A stretch of 64,000 bases of DNA from Elusimicrobium minutum Pei191 (GTDB lineage Bacteria; Elusimicrobiota; Elusimicrobia; Elusimicrobiales; Elusimicrobiaceae), in the NCBI RefSeq assembly GCF_000020145.1, contig NC_010644.1, positions 1,116,001-1,180,000 of the forward strand, in the 5' to 3' direction. The notes under the pieces are model-generated. The model made no database searches, had not been told where the DNA came from, and saw nothing but the letters and a program-made list of their open reading frames with translations. The position numbers and the translations under genes were made by a program. Below are positions 16,576 through 26,028 of this stretch, one piece after another (position 1 is the stretch's first letter; each line of letters opens with the position of its first letter).

Positions 16576-17329
16576 TATTTCTAACAATCTAAACCCTTTG
16601 TAAGTCTTTTACTTCACTTCTGTTATCCTGTGTCCAACCGCTGTATAGCATATAAAGTATAATTAATTTATATTAATTAGTCAATGTGCTTTTTTATCGG
16701 GCAAAATTTCGCCTAAACTTGTGATAATTGTGAGTGCCGCCCGGCAGCGTCTATTATAATAATATAGAATAAAAAGTTTTTGTCCGCGTATTTAAAAATA
16801 CTTTTAACCGCCGCCGCGCGCTTTCCAACCTTTAAAAAACGTTTAACTGCTTTTCCGTATATATTTTTTATCCGCCACACCTGTCAAAATATCAAGAATA
16901 TGCTTTTTACGCCTCCGGTAATAAAGAGCGCTAACCATGTTTAAAAAAGCATCAATATAACAGGTTTAACCAAACTTTTATGTTATTAAGAATATTTTTA
17001 AATTGGGAACTTTTTTAAATCTGGCCCACAGGCCTTAAACATAACGCTGTTAAAAAAATACCGGCCGCGTTTCCTGCCCGCACCGGAGATTTAAGTAAAT
17101 ATTTTTTAATTTTTAAAGGGGCCGTAGATTTTGCCCGGGCAAAAAATCCACTAAAACAAATCCGGCCCCTTAATATTTATGGCATTTTGCTTGCCACCCC
17201 AACCTTAATAACCCTATTATATATGATATTCATAATGATTATTATAAATAATTATTATATATGATTATTATATCATAGGATTAGGCAAAAAAATATGATA
17301 TTCTTAATTGTATTTAAAAAGAGGTTAAA
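16576..17329. other. Gene-free region with structured and AT-rich segments
   Basis: About 750 bp without a credible gene. It contains a nested inverted repeat at 17116-17171: outer arms AAGGGGCCG/CGGCCCCTT, and an inner near-palindrome GATTTTGCCCGGGCAAAAAATC. It also holds an AT-rich block (17210-17280) built from repeated TTATATATGAT/GATTATTATA words, which may hold the promoter and operators of the epimerase gene. Decayed coding sequence is possible but no frame is convincing. Confidence 0.5.
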
Positions 17330-18256
17330 ATGTTTGACAGAAAATATACATGGGCTATAACGGGCGGAGCGGGGTTTATAGGCTCGCACACAGTACGTGA
17401 ACTTTTAAAAAACGGCCAAAATGTTATTGTCATAGATAATACCAAACACATAGGCAAAACCCCTTTAGCGCCCTTTGCCGACCGGGTTACCTTTTTAAAC
17501 TTTGACGTAAGAAATTTTGAAAATATCCTTAACGCTTTAAAAAATGTTGATTATGTTATCCATTTAGCGGCCTTGGTGTCGGTAGCGGAATCAATGCACA
17601 ACCCTCAGTTATCGCTTGAAATAAATATACACGGCACAGCCAATGTTTTGGAAGCCGCCAGACTAAACAAAGTTAAACGTTTTATTTTCGCGTCATCCAG
17701 CGCGGTATACGGCAATAACCCGGACGCGCCTTACCAGGAAACAGCCCAAACAAACATTCAATCCCCATATGCTTTAGGCAAACTGGCGGGGGACGAGCTT
17801 TGCCAAATGTACACTGATTTATACGGGCTTGAAACTGTTATATTAAGATACTTTAACGTCTTTGGCCCCGGGCAGGACGCCGACTCACCTTATTCGGCCG
17901 TTATAGCTAAATTTATAGCTTTAGCTAAAGAAAATAAGTCTTATAATATCCAGTGGGACGGCACCCAAACACGTGATTTTATTTATGTGTCGGACGTGGC
18001 CAACGCCAACCTGCTTGCCGCCGCTAAAGCTAAACCCGGCGAAATTTACAATGTAGCCAGCGGACAAACAACCACTTTACTAAAACTTACCGAAATGATT
18101 GACGCCGTCAGCGGCGTTAAAAATAAAAAAGAATTCTCCCCCAAAAGAGAAGGCGACGTAAAACATTCCGCAGCGGTTATTTCTAAAATAGAAAAACTTG
18201 GTTTTAAGACTACGATATCTTTGCAAGAAGGCCTTAAACTTATGTGGAATAAATAA
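17330..18256 (+). CDS. NAD-dependent sugar-nucleotide epimerase/dehydratase
   Basis: Extended short-chain dehydrogenase of the UDP-glucose 4-epimerase type, 308 residues, acting on nucleotide sugars for envelope polysaccharide. The Rossmann motif GGAGFIGSH opens the protein. FASSSAVYG and the catalytic YALGK (Tyr and Lys of YxxxK) follow, with RYFNVFGPGQ and RDFIYVSDVANANLLA in the substrate region. An AGAGG site precedes the ATG. The exact substrate (UDP-Glc, UDP-GlcNAc, dTDP sugars) cannot be fixed from sequence. It is not in an obvious operon. Confidence 0.88.
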   Translation: MFDRKYTWAITGGAGFIGSHTVRELLKNGQNVIVIDNTKHIGKTPLAPFADRVTFLNFDVRNFENILNALKNVDYVIHLAALVSVAESMHNPQLSLEINIHGTANVLEAARLNKVKRFIFASSSAVYGNNPDAPYQETAQTNIQSPYALGKLAGDELCQMYTDLYGLETVILRYFNVFGPGQDADSPYSAVIAKFIALAKENKSYNIQWDGTQTRDFIYVSDVANANLLAAAKAKPGEIYNVASGQTTTLLKLTEMIDAVSGVKNKKEFSPKREGDVKHSAAVISKIEKLGFKTTISLQEGLKLMWNK

Positions 18257-18314
18257 CACCCCTGCTTTATACGACAAAAAAGCCCGTTATTTAAGAACTT
18301 GGCAAAATTACCCC

Positions 18315-18361
18315 TTGAAAAAATAGTTATACAGTTGTATAATAATTATACAGTTGTATAA
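18315..18361 (+). promoter_or_regulatory. Promoter and tandem TetR operators of the efflux operon
   Basis: A sigma70-type promoter: TTGAAA (18315-18320), 17 bp, TATAAT (18338-18343). Two identical perfect 16-bp palindromes TTATACAGTTGTATAA lie at 18327-18342 and 18346-18361. The first covers the spacer and -10 box, the second covers the start region, so the next gene (TetR) probably represses its own operon here. Confidence 0.8.
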
Positions 18362-18377
18362 AAAAGGCGGTGGCATT

Positions 18378-19004
18378 ATGGGAAGAACTTCTTCCGGCAA
18401 CGATACAAAACTTATAAAAACAGGTTTAGAATTAGCTAAAAAAAACGGCCTTGGCGGTTTTAGCGTGCGTCAACTTTGCGCTAAAAGCAAAGTCAATTTA
18501 GGTATGTTTCATTATTATTTTGGCACTAAAGATAATTTTGACAAAGTTATTTTAAACGAAATATACCAAACAATGATATTAAGAATGAAAACCTCTTTAG
18601 AAGGAACTCCCGAGGAAAATACCCGTAAACTTTTATACGCGGTTTGGGACTTTATAGCCGAAAACCGTATTTTGCTTTCCTCTTTAGCGGGTGATGTTTT
18701 TAGCGGCAATAAAAATATAATCAAATATATAAGCGAAAATTTTACCGAACATATTTTTATAATGTTGGGCGAGCTTGAAAAAGCGCATAAAAACAAACAG
18801 TTAAACACCCCTTCCGCGGCCGACGCTTTAATCCTTATCATCCCCCCCTTGGCTTTGCCTAATATTTTATTCGGTTTGGCTGAAAGGGTTGATATAGGGC
18901 TGCTTAACAAATTAAAATCAAAGTTAATTTCTTTAAAAGCTGATATGAACCAAAAAAGGCGCATAGACATGCTTATTAATTTAGTGTTTAAGAGGGAAAA
19001 ATGA
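18378..19004 (+). CDS. TetR/AcrR-family regulator
   Basis: A 208-residue ligand-responsive repressor, first gene of a seven-gene efflux operon. The N-terminal helix-turn-helix is clear (GGFSVRQLCAKSKVNLGMFHYYF in the usual A..AGVS..T.Y.HF position). The ATG at 18378 is preferred over an upstream TTG at 18354, because that TTG lies inside the operator/start region while the ATG has an AAAGGCGG site. The stop overlaps the start of tolC by ATGA. Confidence 0.92.
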   Translation: MGRTSSGNDTKLIKTGLELAKKNGLGGFSVRQLCAKSKVNLGMFHYYFGTKDNFDKVILNEIYQTMILRMKTSLEGTPEENTRKLLYAVWDFIAENRILLSSLAGDVFSGNKNIIKYISENFTEHIFIMLGELEKAHKNKQLNTPSAADALILIIPPLALPNILFGLAERVDIGLLNKLKSKLISLKADMNQKRRIDMLINLVFKREK

Positions 19005-20344
19005 AAAAACATATATTAACGTTGCCTGTCATTTTACTTTTAGCCGCTGCTGCTCAATCAGCGCCGGTAAAAACAATATCTTTGGAAAAATGCCAGCAGG
19101 ACGCGCTGTCTTACTCAAATGAAATAAAACAAAAAGCCCAAGCGGTTCAAGCCGCTTTACATACCTATAAAGAAACAAAATCTTCTTTTTACCCTTCTTT
19201 ATATATAGACGCTAAAGGCTCCTGGGTGTCTGAAGTGCCAAAAGTTGAGTTGGGGCCTGTTAACAAGGAATTTGGCGATAATTGGGGCTACTCCGCAGGG
19301 CCTACTTTGGAATACATGTTATTTGATTATAATGGGCGTTCCTCGGCCGCTAAGGGCGGGGCCGCGGCGCATAAAGCCGCGCAGGAAGATCTTGCTTTCG
19401 CGCAAAAATCCGTAAAACTGCAAGTGCGCCAGGTTTACTTTGCCGTACAGCAGGATTTGGAAAGAATGTATTTTATGGCCGAGCAGCTTAAAGTGGCAGA
19501 TAAGCAGCTTGCGGATATAACTTCCGCCTTAAAAGCGGGCTCAAAAAGCAATTTGGACCTTGCCATGGCAAAAAAACAACAGCTTAAGGCAAAGGTAAAC
19601 GTAAGCTCCGCCCGCAGCTCTTTGGGCGTGCATTTAAGGGAGCTTTTTAAATTAACAGGAAACGATTACGGCATAGACCCTTCCTACCCAGCGGACTGGA
19701 GAATAATAATAAATAAAGAAGACAGACCCGCCAGTTCATTAGTAAAGGCGGACCCCCTGCAAAACACTTTAAACGATTTTAAAGCTTTGTCATTACTTGA
19801 GTTTGACCAAAATTCCCCCGCGCTTATAGCCGCGCAAAACACTGCGGACTATTACCTGTACATGGCGCAAAGCATGAAGTCGGCCCTTTACCCGACATTA
19901 TCGGCCAGTGCGGGAGCGTATTGGGAATATCCTAATAACGGTATTTTAAGAGAACACGTTTTCTTAGGCCGCGCGGGAGCGCAGTTAAGAATGCCTTTAT
20001 TTGAAGGAAGCAAAACCCGCAACAAAGCCGCCGCGCAGGAAAGCAAAGGCAGAGAAGCATCTTATCAAAGAGCACAGCTGGAAGACGAACTTAAATCTTT
20101 ATTTTACTCTTCTAAGAGCATGCTTTATTCCTTAGAAGTGCAAACCGAATTTATAAAGCAAATGATTGAGCAAAGTTCCAAAGCGGCCAAACTTACTTAC
20201 GACGCTTATAAAGCGGGCTCAGTAACATTTTTAGAAGTGGACAGCGCCAACCTCGGCCTTCTTGAAAGCCGGATCGCGCTTGCGGATGTTTATATTGAAA
20301 CTCTTAACCGTTTAGCGGTAATAGATAATTTAGGAACAAATTAG
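19001..20344 (+). CDS. TolC-family outer membrane efflux protein
   Basis: Outer-membrane channel of the exporter encoded by this operon. The 447-residue protein has a signal peptide ending near SAP (residues 1-21) and two outer-membrane-efflux repeats. Motifs such as YEAYKAGSVTFLEVDSAN-like text near the C-terminus (YDAYKAGSVTFLEVDSANL) are typical. It differs from the TolC protein at 718-2079 and serves a different pump. It is coupled to tetR and followed after 9 nt by hlyD. Confidence 0.92.
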   Translation: MKKHILTLPVILLLAAAAQSAPVKTISLEKCQQDALSYSNEIKQKAQAVQAALHTYKETKSSFYPSLYIDAKGSWVSEVPKVELGPVNKEFGDNWGYSAGPTLEYMLFDYNGRSSAAKGGAAAHKAAQEDLAFAQKSVKLQVRQVYFAVQQDLERMYFMAEQLKVADKQLADITSALKAGSKSNLDLAMAKKQQLKAKVNVSSARSSLGVHLRELFKLTGNDYGIDPSYPADWRIIINKEDRPASSLVKADPLQNTLNDFKALSLLEFDQNSPALIAAQNTADYYLYMAQSMKSALYPTLSASAGAYWEYPNNGILREHVFLGRAGAQLRMPLFEGSKTRNKAAAQESKGREASYQRAQLEDELKSLFYSSKSMLYSLEVQTEFIKQMIEQSSKAAKLTYDAYKAGSVTFLEVDSANLGLLESRIALADVYIETLNRLAVIDNLGTN

Positions 20345-20353
20345 GAGATATTT

Positions 20354-21073
20354 ATGAAAAAAGCGGCAATCGCGGCAGTTGTGGTTTTACTTATTTTAGT
20401 TGTTGTGGCGTTAATGTTTTTCAGGCAGCGCCCATTTAACTACAGCGGCGTTATAGAGGCTGTTGAAATCAACGTGCCCACACGCTTAAATGACGTTATA
20501 ACCAAACTTCACGCGGATGAAGGCGGGATTATAACGGCGGGGCAAGTTCTTGCGGAACTTGAGTGCAAACAAACAGATCTTGAACTTGACATAGCCGAGA
20601 AAGAATTTAAAAGAGCCCAAACTCTTTTAAAATCCTCAGCCGGGTCCAGGGAAAATTATGACCTCAGAAGCAACCTCTTTGAACAGGCCGCCCTTGCTAA
20701 AAGCTGGTGTAAAATAAACAGCCCTATTGACGGCAAAGTGCTGCACAGATTTTATGAAGAGGGCGAGTTTGCCCCCGCCGGTAAAAAAGTTTTTACCGTG
20801 GCTGATCTTAATTATGTTGACGCCTGGGTATATGTGGAACACGACATGCTCTCAAACCTTAAAACAGGGCAGGAAATTAAAGCCGTTTTACCGGAAACGG
20901 GCCAAAGGTTTGAAGGCGTTATATTAACAATTAACGACGATGCGGAATTTACCCCCAAAAACGTGCAAACCAGACAGGAAAGGCAGCGCCTTGTATTCGG
21001 CATAAAAACAAGATTTAAAAATGATTCAAGACAAAGCCTTAAACCCGGCATGACATTAGAAGTCCAATTTTAG
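20354..21073 (+). CDS. HlyD-family periplasmic adaptor
   Basis: A 239-residue adaptor with an N-terminal membrane anchor (AAIAAVVVLLILVVVALMFF). The two lipoyl halves are separated by an unusually short helical hairpin; VPTRLNDVITKLHADEGGII and SPIDGKVLHRFYEEGEFAPAG are recognisable. It is the counterpart of YbhG/YhiI in Escherichia coli exporters that combine an adaptor with YbhF-type ATPases. A GGAG site lies 8 nt before the ATG. Confidence 0.88.
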   Translation: MKKAAIAAVVVLLILVVVALMFFRQRPFNYSGVIEAVEINVPTRLNDVITKLHADEGGIITAGQVLAELECKQTDLELDIAEKEFKRAQTLLKSSAGSRENYDLRSNLFEQAALAKSWCKINSPIDGKVLHRFYEEGEFAPAGKKVFTVADLNYVDAWVYVEHDMLSNLKTGQEIKAVLPETGQRFEGVILTINDDAEFTPKNVQTRQERQRLVFGIKTRFKNDSRQSLKPGMTLEVQF

Positions 21074-21086
21074 CAGGGGAATTTTT

Positions 21087-21806
21087 ATGGCCGTAGAAGC
21101 GGATATACTAAAAGTAAGCAAAAAAATGGGCGCAACGCCCGCGTTAAACCGGGTTTCAGCTGTGTTTGAAGCGGGTATAGTGCACGGCGTTATCGGCCCC
21201 AACGGGGCGGGCAAAACAACGCTTATGCGTTTAACCGCCGGCTTACTTACGGCTGACAGCGGGCAGATTAAATATAAAAATGACGGTAAAGAAATATACC
21301 TTCAGCAAGTAAAAAATATAACGGCCTACTTCCCGCAAGAACCAAGCCTTTACCCTGATTTAAGCTGTATGGAACATTTGGAATTTTTTAGAGATCTTTA
21401 CAGTATCGAACAAAAAGAATTTGAAAAAAGAAGCGGGGAATTACTTTTAGCCACCGGAATGGAACCTTTTAAAGAACGCGCCGCGGGCAAACTGTCGGGC
21501 GGGATGTATAAAAAACTTGGACTTATGTGTGTTTTACTTAACAGGCCAAAACTTCTTTTGCTTGACGAGCCTACAATAGGCGTTGACCCGCTAAGCCGCC
21601 AGCAACTTTGGGATTTGGTTTACAAGTTCGCGGGCAAAGACATGACCATTATTGTTAACACTTCCTATATGGACGAGGCCGAACGCTGCGCCAGAGTTCA
21701 TGTGCTTGATAAAGGAAGTGTAATAGCAAACGGAACGCCAAAAGAATTAATTGAAAAATTTAAAATAACAAATTTTGCGGATATATTTTTAAAACATGAC
21801 AAATAA
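21087..21806 (+). CDS. ABC exporter ATPase, YbhF N-terminal-half type
   Basis: A 239-residue nucleotide-binding subunit. It has Walker A GPNGAGKTT, signature LSGGMYKKLGL and Walker B LLLLDEP. The H-loop His is replaced by Ser (NTSYMDEAE). As I recall, the same change occurs in the first half of the fused YbhF/RbbA ATPases, so this gene corresponds to that half. ATP hydrolysis is expected to be asymmetric, with the partner at 21796 supplying a normal H-loop. It overlaps that partner by 11 nt. Confidence 0.88.
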   Translation: MAVEADILKVSKKMGATPALNRVSAVFEAGIVHGVIGPNGAGKTTLMRLTAGLLTADSGQIKYKNDGKEIYLQQVKNITAYFPQEPSLYPDLSCMEHLEFFRDLYSIEQKEFEKRSGELLLATGMEPFKERAAGKLSGGMYKKLGLMCVLLNRPKLLLLDEPTIGVDPLSRQQLWDLVYKFAGKDMTIIVNTSYMDEAERCARVHVLDKGSVIANGTPKELIEKFKITNFADIFLKHDK

Positions 21807-22731
21807 TAATGAAAATATAATTGAGGTAAACAACTTAACTATTGCCTTCGGCTCTTTTAAAGCCGTGGACGGGATTTCTTTTGACGTTAAAAAAGGGGAA
21901 ATTTTTGGTTTTTTAGGCGCGAACGGGGCAGGAAAAACAACAACTATAAGAACCATATGCGGCATTTTAAACCCCAGTTCGGGCACGGTTAAAGTAAACG
22001 GTAAGGATGTTTCCTCCTCCACGGCGGTATTAAAACCTTTTATAAGTTATATGTCCCAAAAATTTACGCTTTACCCGGATTTAACCATTAAAGAAAATAT
22101 TTATTTCGCAGGAAGCCTTTATAATATGTCGAAAAATAAAATAGAACAAAGAGCTAAAGAAATTTTTAAATTTATTAATTTAGAAAGCGACACCGATTCT
22201 TTAGTAAAAAATTTGCCCGGCGGAATAAAACAAATGATAGCCTTGGGGGCCACTCTTTTGCACGACCCCGAAATCGTGTTTTTAGACGAGCCTACAGCGG
22301 GCACATCCCCCTCCACAAGGGAGGATTTTTGGAAACTTATTAAACTTTTGGCCCAAAACGGAAAAACAATTTTTGTAACAACGCATTATATGGACGAGGC
22401 TGAGTACTGCAACAGGATAGTTCTTATGGAAAGGGGCAAAATTATAGCTTTTGACACTCCCGAAAATTTGAAAAAAACCTTTTTCCCCCGCGCGCCGAAA
22501 CAGCTTGTTTTTAAACAGCCTAAGCAAGCCGAGGTAAGGCAAGAGTTTTACAAAGAAAAGATAGGCGTTTTAGCAGTGTTTGGCAATGACCTCAGGGTGG
22601 AAGTGGAAGACGAGGAAAAATTTGAAATTTTACAGAAAAAATATAAAGATGTTTTTGAAACTAACGAAAGCGCCCCTACGCTTGAAGACGTGTTTTTAAA
22701 GGCGCTCCGCCAAAAAGGAGGACCCGAATAA
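21796..22731 (+). CDS. ABC exporter ATPase, YbhF C-terminal-half type
   Basis: A 311-residue nucleotide-binding subunit. It has Walker A GANGAGKTTT, Walker B VFLDEP and a normal H-loop (TTHYMDEAEYC), but a modified signature LPGGIKQ. An extra C-terminal domain of about 80 residues is present. In the Escherichia coli YbhF/RbbA proteins the two ATPase halves are fused; here they are separate genes. Together they power the ABC-2 permeases encoded next. The stop overlaps the next start (TAATG). Confidence 0.88.
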   Translation: MTNNNENIIEVNNLTIAFGSFKAVDGISFDVKKGEIFGFLGANGAGKTTTIRTICGILNPSSGTVKVNGKDVSSSTAVLKPFISYMSQKFTLYPDLTIKENIYFAGSLYNMSKNKIEQRAKEIFKFINLESDTDSLVKNLPGGIKQMIALGATLLHDPEIVFLDEPTAGTSPSTREDFWKLIKLLAQNGKTIFVTTHYMDEAEYCNRIVLMERGKIIAFDTPENLKKTFFPRAPKQLVFKQPKQAEVRQEFYKEKIGVLAVFGNDLRVEVEDEEKFEILQKKYKDVFETNESAPTLEDVFLKALRQKGGPE

Positions 22732-23882
22732 TGCTGTCTTTAAAACGCGCGCGCTCAATAGCGTTAAAGGAATATAAGCACATATTAAGGGACCCTTTTA
22801 CCCTTGCGGTCACGTTGCTTTTGCCTTTAATATTTGTGGCCTTTTTCGGCTTTGTTATAGATTTGGATTACAAAAATATCCGCGTATCAGTAAGAGATGA
22901 TGACCAAAGTTCAACCTCGCGTAAATTTTTAAATGAGTTATCTTCATCGGGTTATTTTAAATTGACGCCCCTGCAAGGCGACTTGCAGACAGAGGCCGTT
23001 TTAAACAGAAACGATACCGCGTCCGTTTTAATTATAAAAAAAGATTTTGGCAAAAATATTTTAAAAGGCGATTTTTCCAACCCCGGCCGAGCGCAGCTTA
23101 TGATTGACGGCAGCGACAATGCCAAATCAGGCATTTTGCTAAGCTATATAACGCTTGCCGTTCAAAAAGCAAATTCCGTTTTTATAAAAAATAACCCCGA
23201 GCTTTCCGAATTGCAAGGAGCCGGCGCAAATCCTTCCGACTTAATAAGAACTCGTTTTTTATTTAACCCGGAACTTAACAGCCACTGGTTTATAGTGCCC
23301 GCTTTAAACACTATTATAATTGGGTTTTTAGCCATTGTTTTAACGGCGCTTACCGTGGCAAGGGAATGGGAAAACGGATCAATGGAGCTTTTGCTTTCAA
23401 CCCCCGTAAGGCCTACGGAAATAGTGATAGGCAAATTATTTCCCTATTTTACGCTTACCTTTTTTGATATTTTAATTGTGTTTGTTTTATCTATATTCGT
23501 ATTTAAAATACCTTTTTTGGGAAGCTTCGCTTTATTTATATTAGCCTGCTGTATTTATATAGCGGGCGCGCTGGCTTTAGGGCTTTGCATATCGGTAGCT
23601 ACGCGCGTTCAGCAAACGGCCATACAGTTTGCTTTCGCCATAGGTTTGCTGCCTTCGTTTATATTTTCAGGCTTTATATTTCCCATTGAAAACATGCCCG
23701 TATTTTTCAGATACTTTACAATCATATTCCCCCAGCGCTGGTTTTTAACCATAAGCAGAAGTCTGTTTTTAAGCGACCCGGGCGTTCAAACGATGGCGTT
23801 TCCTTTTTTAGCTATAACGGTGTTCGCCGCAGTAATGATTTTAACGGCGATAAAAATTTTTAAAACGGATGTGGAACCATGA
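22731..23882 (+). CDS. ABC-2 type permease, YbhS/YbhR-like
   Basis: A 383-residue inner-membrane permease of the ABC-2 exporter family. One membrane helix lies near the N-terminus (FTLAVTLLLPLIFVAFFGF), then a large periplasmic domain (about residues 45-175), then five helices at the C-terminus. Family text AREWENGSMELLLSTPVRPTEI, read in pieces, marks the cytoplasmic coupling loop. It overlaps the next permease by ATGA. The two probably form a heterodimeric channel for drugs or lipophilic cations. Confidence 0.88.
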   Translation: MLSLKRARSIALKEYKHILRDPFTLAVTLLLPLIFVAFFGFVIDLDYKNIRVSVRDDDQSSTSRKFLNELSSSGYFKLTPLQGDLQTEAVLNRNDTASVLIIKKDFGKNILKGDFSNPGRAQLMIDGSDNAKSGILLSYITLAVQKANSVFIKNNPELSELQGAGANPSDLIRTRFLFNPELNSHWFIVPALNTIIIGFLAIVLTALTVAREWENGSMELLLSTPVRPTEIVIGKLFPYFTLTFFDILIVFVLSIFVFKIPFLGSFALFILACCIYIAGALALGLCISVATRVQQTAIQFAFAIGLLPSFIFSGFIFPIENMPVFFRYFTIIFPQRWFLTISRSLFLSDPGVQTMAFPFLAITVFAAVMILTAIKIFKTDVEP

Positions 23883-24994
23883 TAAGAATACGCGCTATAA
23901 ACGGTTTTATACAAAAAGAATTTATGCAAATCCTGCGCGACCGCCAAATGATAGCCGCGCTTGTATTTGTTCCTATTTTACAGCTTGTAATGTTTGGCAG
24001 CGCGCTTACGAGCGAAGTAAAAAACATAAAATTTGTGGTAGTGTCAAAACCAACCACGATATCAAGGCAGATAGAAACGCGGGCGCTTGCCTCGGGCTGG
24101 TTTAAAAAGGTAAAAAGCGTTAACGGCGCGCAGGTATCCGACCCTGTTCTTCTTTTAACGGAGCAAAAAGCGGAAGCCGTGCTTGTAGCGCCTAAAGAAG
24201 GTTTTGAATACGCTCTTGAACACGGCGGCAAGCCCATACAACTTTTAATAAACGCCACCAACGCCCAGCGCGCCCAGCAGGTGGACAGTTATATAAAACA
24301 AATAATACTTTCCGTGGCTGAAGATAACAGCTATGACTTAAGCGCCGCGGGGCTGATTAATATAGACATACGCATTATGTACAACCATTACATGAACACT
24401 TCGGACTTTATGATACCGGCGCTTATGTCCATGGCAAGTTTTATAGTAATTTTACTTGTTTGCAGCATGTCGATAGCTAAAGAAAAAGAAACAGGCACCA
24501 TGGAAAAGCTAATCGCGTCGCCCGCTTCGGCGGAAGAAATTATAATAGGCAAAACCGCGCCTTATTTTATTATAGGCATATTTATAATTTTATTTATGTT
24601 ATCAATAGGGTTAATAGTATTTTCCGTACCGTTGCGGGGGCATTTTTGGCAGCTGCTTGTTACGGGTTTTGTGCTTTTACTTTCGGCCTTATCCATAGCC
24701 ACGCTTTTAAGCACAATAGTAAAAACGCAGCAGCAGGCCATGATGGCAAGTATTTTATTTATAATGCCCGCCATACTGCTTTCAGGCGTATTTTTCCCCG
24801 TGGAAAATATTCCGCTCCAGTTCCGCTGGCTTTCATATTTAAATCCGCTTACATATACAATGGCTAACTTCAGAAGTTTTATGCTTAAAGGAGGCGACCT
24901 TATTACATTTTGGCAAAACACGCTGATAACTTTAATAATGGGTATTATTTTAGCGTGCGCCGCTTATAAAAACTTTAAATCAACCTTAAATTAA
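23879..24994 (+). CDS. ABC-2 type permease, YbhR-like
   Basis: A 371-residue second permease of the exporter, with the same topology as its neighbour: an N-terminal helix, a periplasmic domain, then five helices. KEKETGTMEKLIASPASAEEIIIGK in two pieces is the coupling-loop consensus, and PAILLSGVFFPVENIPL is the conserved pore-proximal segment. It is the last gene of the operon and is followed by an intrinsic terminator. Confidence 0.88.
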   Translation: MIRIRAINGFIQKEFMQILRDRQMIAALVFVPILQLVMFGSALTSEVKNIKFVVVSKPTTISRQIETRALASGWFKKVKSVNGAQVSDPVLLLTEQKAEAVLVAPKEGFEYALEHGGKPIQLLINATNAQRAQQVDSYIKQIILSVAEDNSYDLSAAGLINIDIRIMYNHYMNTSDFMIPALMSMASFIVILLVCSMSIAKEKETGTMEKLIASPASAEEIIIGKTAPYFIIGIFIILFMLSIGLIVFSVPLRGHFWQLLVTGFVLLLSALSIATLLSTIVKTQQQAMMASILFIMPAILLSGVFFPVENIPLQFRWLSYLNPLTYTMANFRSFMLKGGDLITFWQNTLITLIMGIILACAAYKNFKSTLN

Positions 24995-25000
24995 CAAACA

Positions 25001-25031
25001 AAAAAAGCGCTTTAATTAAGGCGCTTTTTTT
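25001..25031. terminator. Bidirectional terminator
   Basis: AAAAAAGCGC...GCGCTTTTTT between the convergent permease and ddh genes. Confidence 0.8.
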
Positions 25032-25039
25032 ATATTCTG

Positions 25040-25921
25040 CTACACAAGTTTTTTAATATTTTCTTCCCTGGTGCCTTCAAGCAGTGTTACCAAAGGCAAA
25101 TCAATTACGGTGTAAGCACCGGGTGGAATTCTTAAGGCGGCCCTGGCGCAGGCTACTAAAACATGGGCCGTGGTTTTAGGGTTATTAACAGTCATTTTAA
25201 AATCCGCCGTGATTTCATCCCCCTCCATATGCACATTACCCCCGTGGGAGGCGTCTTTATAATCCGCCGCTTTGGGTACAACCTCAATTTCTAAAGGGTC
25301 GTGGGCAAAATAATCATCCGCCCTCATATTATCATAAACCTGTTCTTTTGTTTGACTGCCGTCAAGTTCAACATAAACAAGGCGTTTGTGTTTGCCTTTT
25401 TCTAAAGGAAGGGTTATTGAAACGGCGTCTTTAACGCCTTTTACGCTTTTTGCCACAACGCTGTGCCCCATAGACATACCGGGGCCGAAATTCGTGTAAA
25501 TAGGATAATGCGGGTCAAGCGCTTTAAAAACAGCCCGTATCATACTGTCTGAACCTGGGTCCCACCCGGCGGAAACCACGGCTGCCGCGTTATTTGCTTT
25601 AGCAGTTTTGTCAAGTTTATTAACGGTATTATATACTTCCGAATGAATATCAAAGCTGTCAACTACACTGATGCCTTTTGATAAATAATACCCGGCTGTT
25701 TCCGGCATGTTTTTTGAAGGTAAGCATAAAATAACAACTTCCGGTTTTACGGGCATTTCATCAATATTATTATACTGTTTAACGCCTTCAATTATTTCAG
25801 CGCCGGCCGCGCGGCGTATTACGCCCGCGCACTCCAAATCCCCGCTTTTAGCCAAAGCCTTTATTGCGTAAAGGCCGGTGTTTCCCAACCCGACGACAGC
25901 AACTTTACTTTTCACATTCAA
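25040..25921 (-). CDS. ddh: meso-Diaminopimelate D-dehydrogenase
   Basis: NADPH-dependent enzyme that interconverts tetrahydrodipicolinate and meso-diaminopimelate in one step, supplying lysine and the peptidoglycan cross-linker. The 293-residue protein starts with a Rossmann motif (AVVGLGNTGLYAI). It shows family segments VVSAGWDPGSDSMIRA, FGPGMSMGHSVVAKSVKGVKDA in two pieces, and DASHGGNVHMEG. The dehydrogenase is found in a limited set of bacteria and bypasses the acylated DAP route. The gene stands alone, with only about 100 bp to its divergent neighbour. Confidence 0.93.
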   Translation of the reverse strand: MNVKSKVAVVGLGNTGLYAIKALAKSGDLECAGVIRRAAGAEIIEGVKQYNNIDEMPVKPEVVILCLPSKNMPETAGYYLSKGISVVDSFDIHSEVYNTVNKLDKTAKANNAAAVVSAGWDPGSDSMIRAVFKALDPHYPIYTNFGPGMSMGHSVVAKSVKGVKDAVSITLPLEKGKHKRLVYVELDGSQTKEQVYDNMRADDYFAHDPLEIEVVPKAADYKDASHGGNVHMEGDEITADFKMTVNNPKTTAHVLVACARAALRIPPGAYTVIDLPLVTLLEGTREENIKKLV

Positions 25922-26028
25922 TCCCCCTAAAATCAGATATTATATTTTATAAAATTTACAGAATTGTAAAAAACATTTTTTCCTCTTACTCTTTTTAAGA
26001 TTGTTATAATATTATTAAGAGGTTAACT

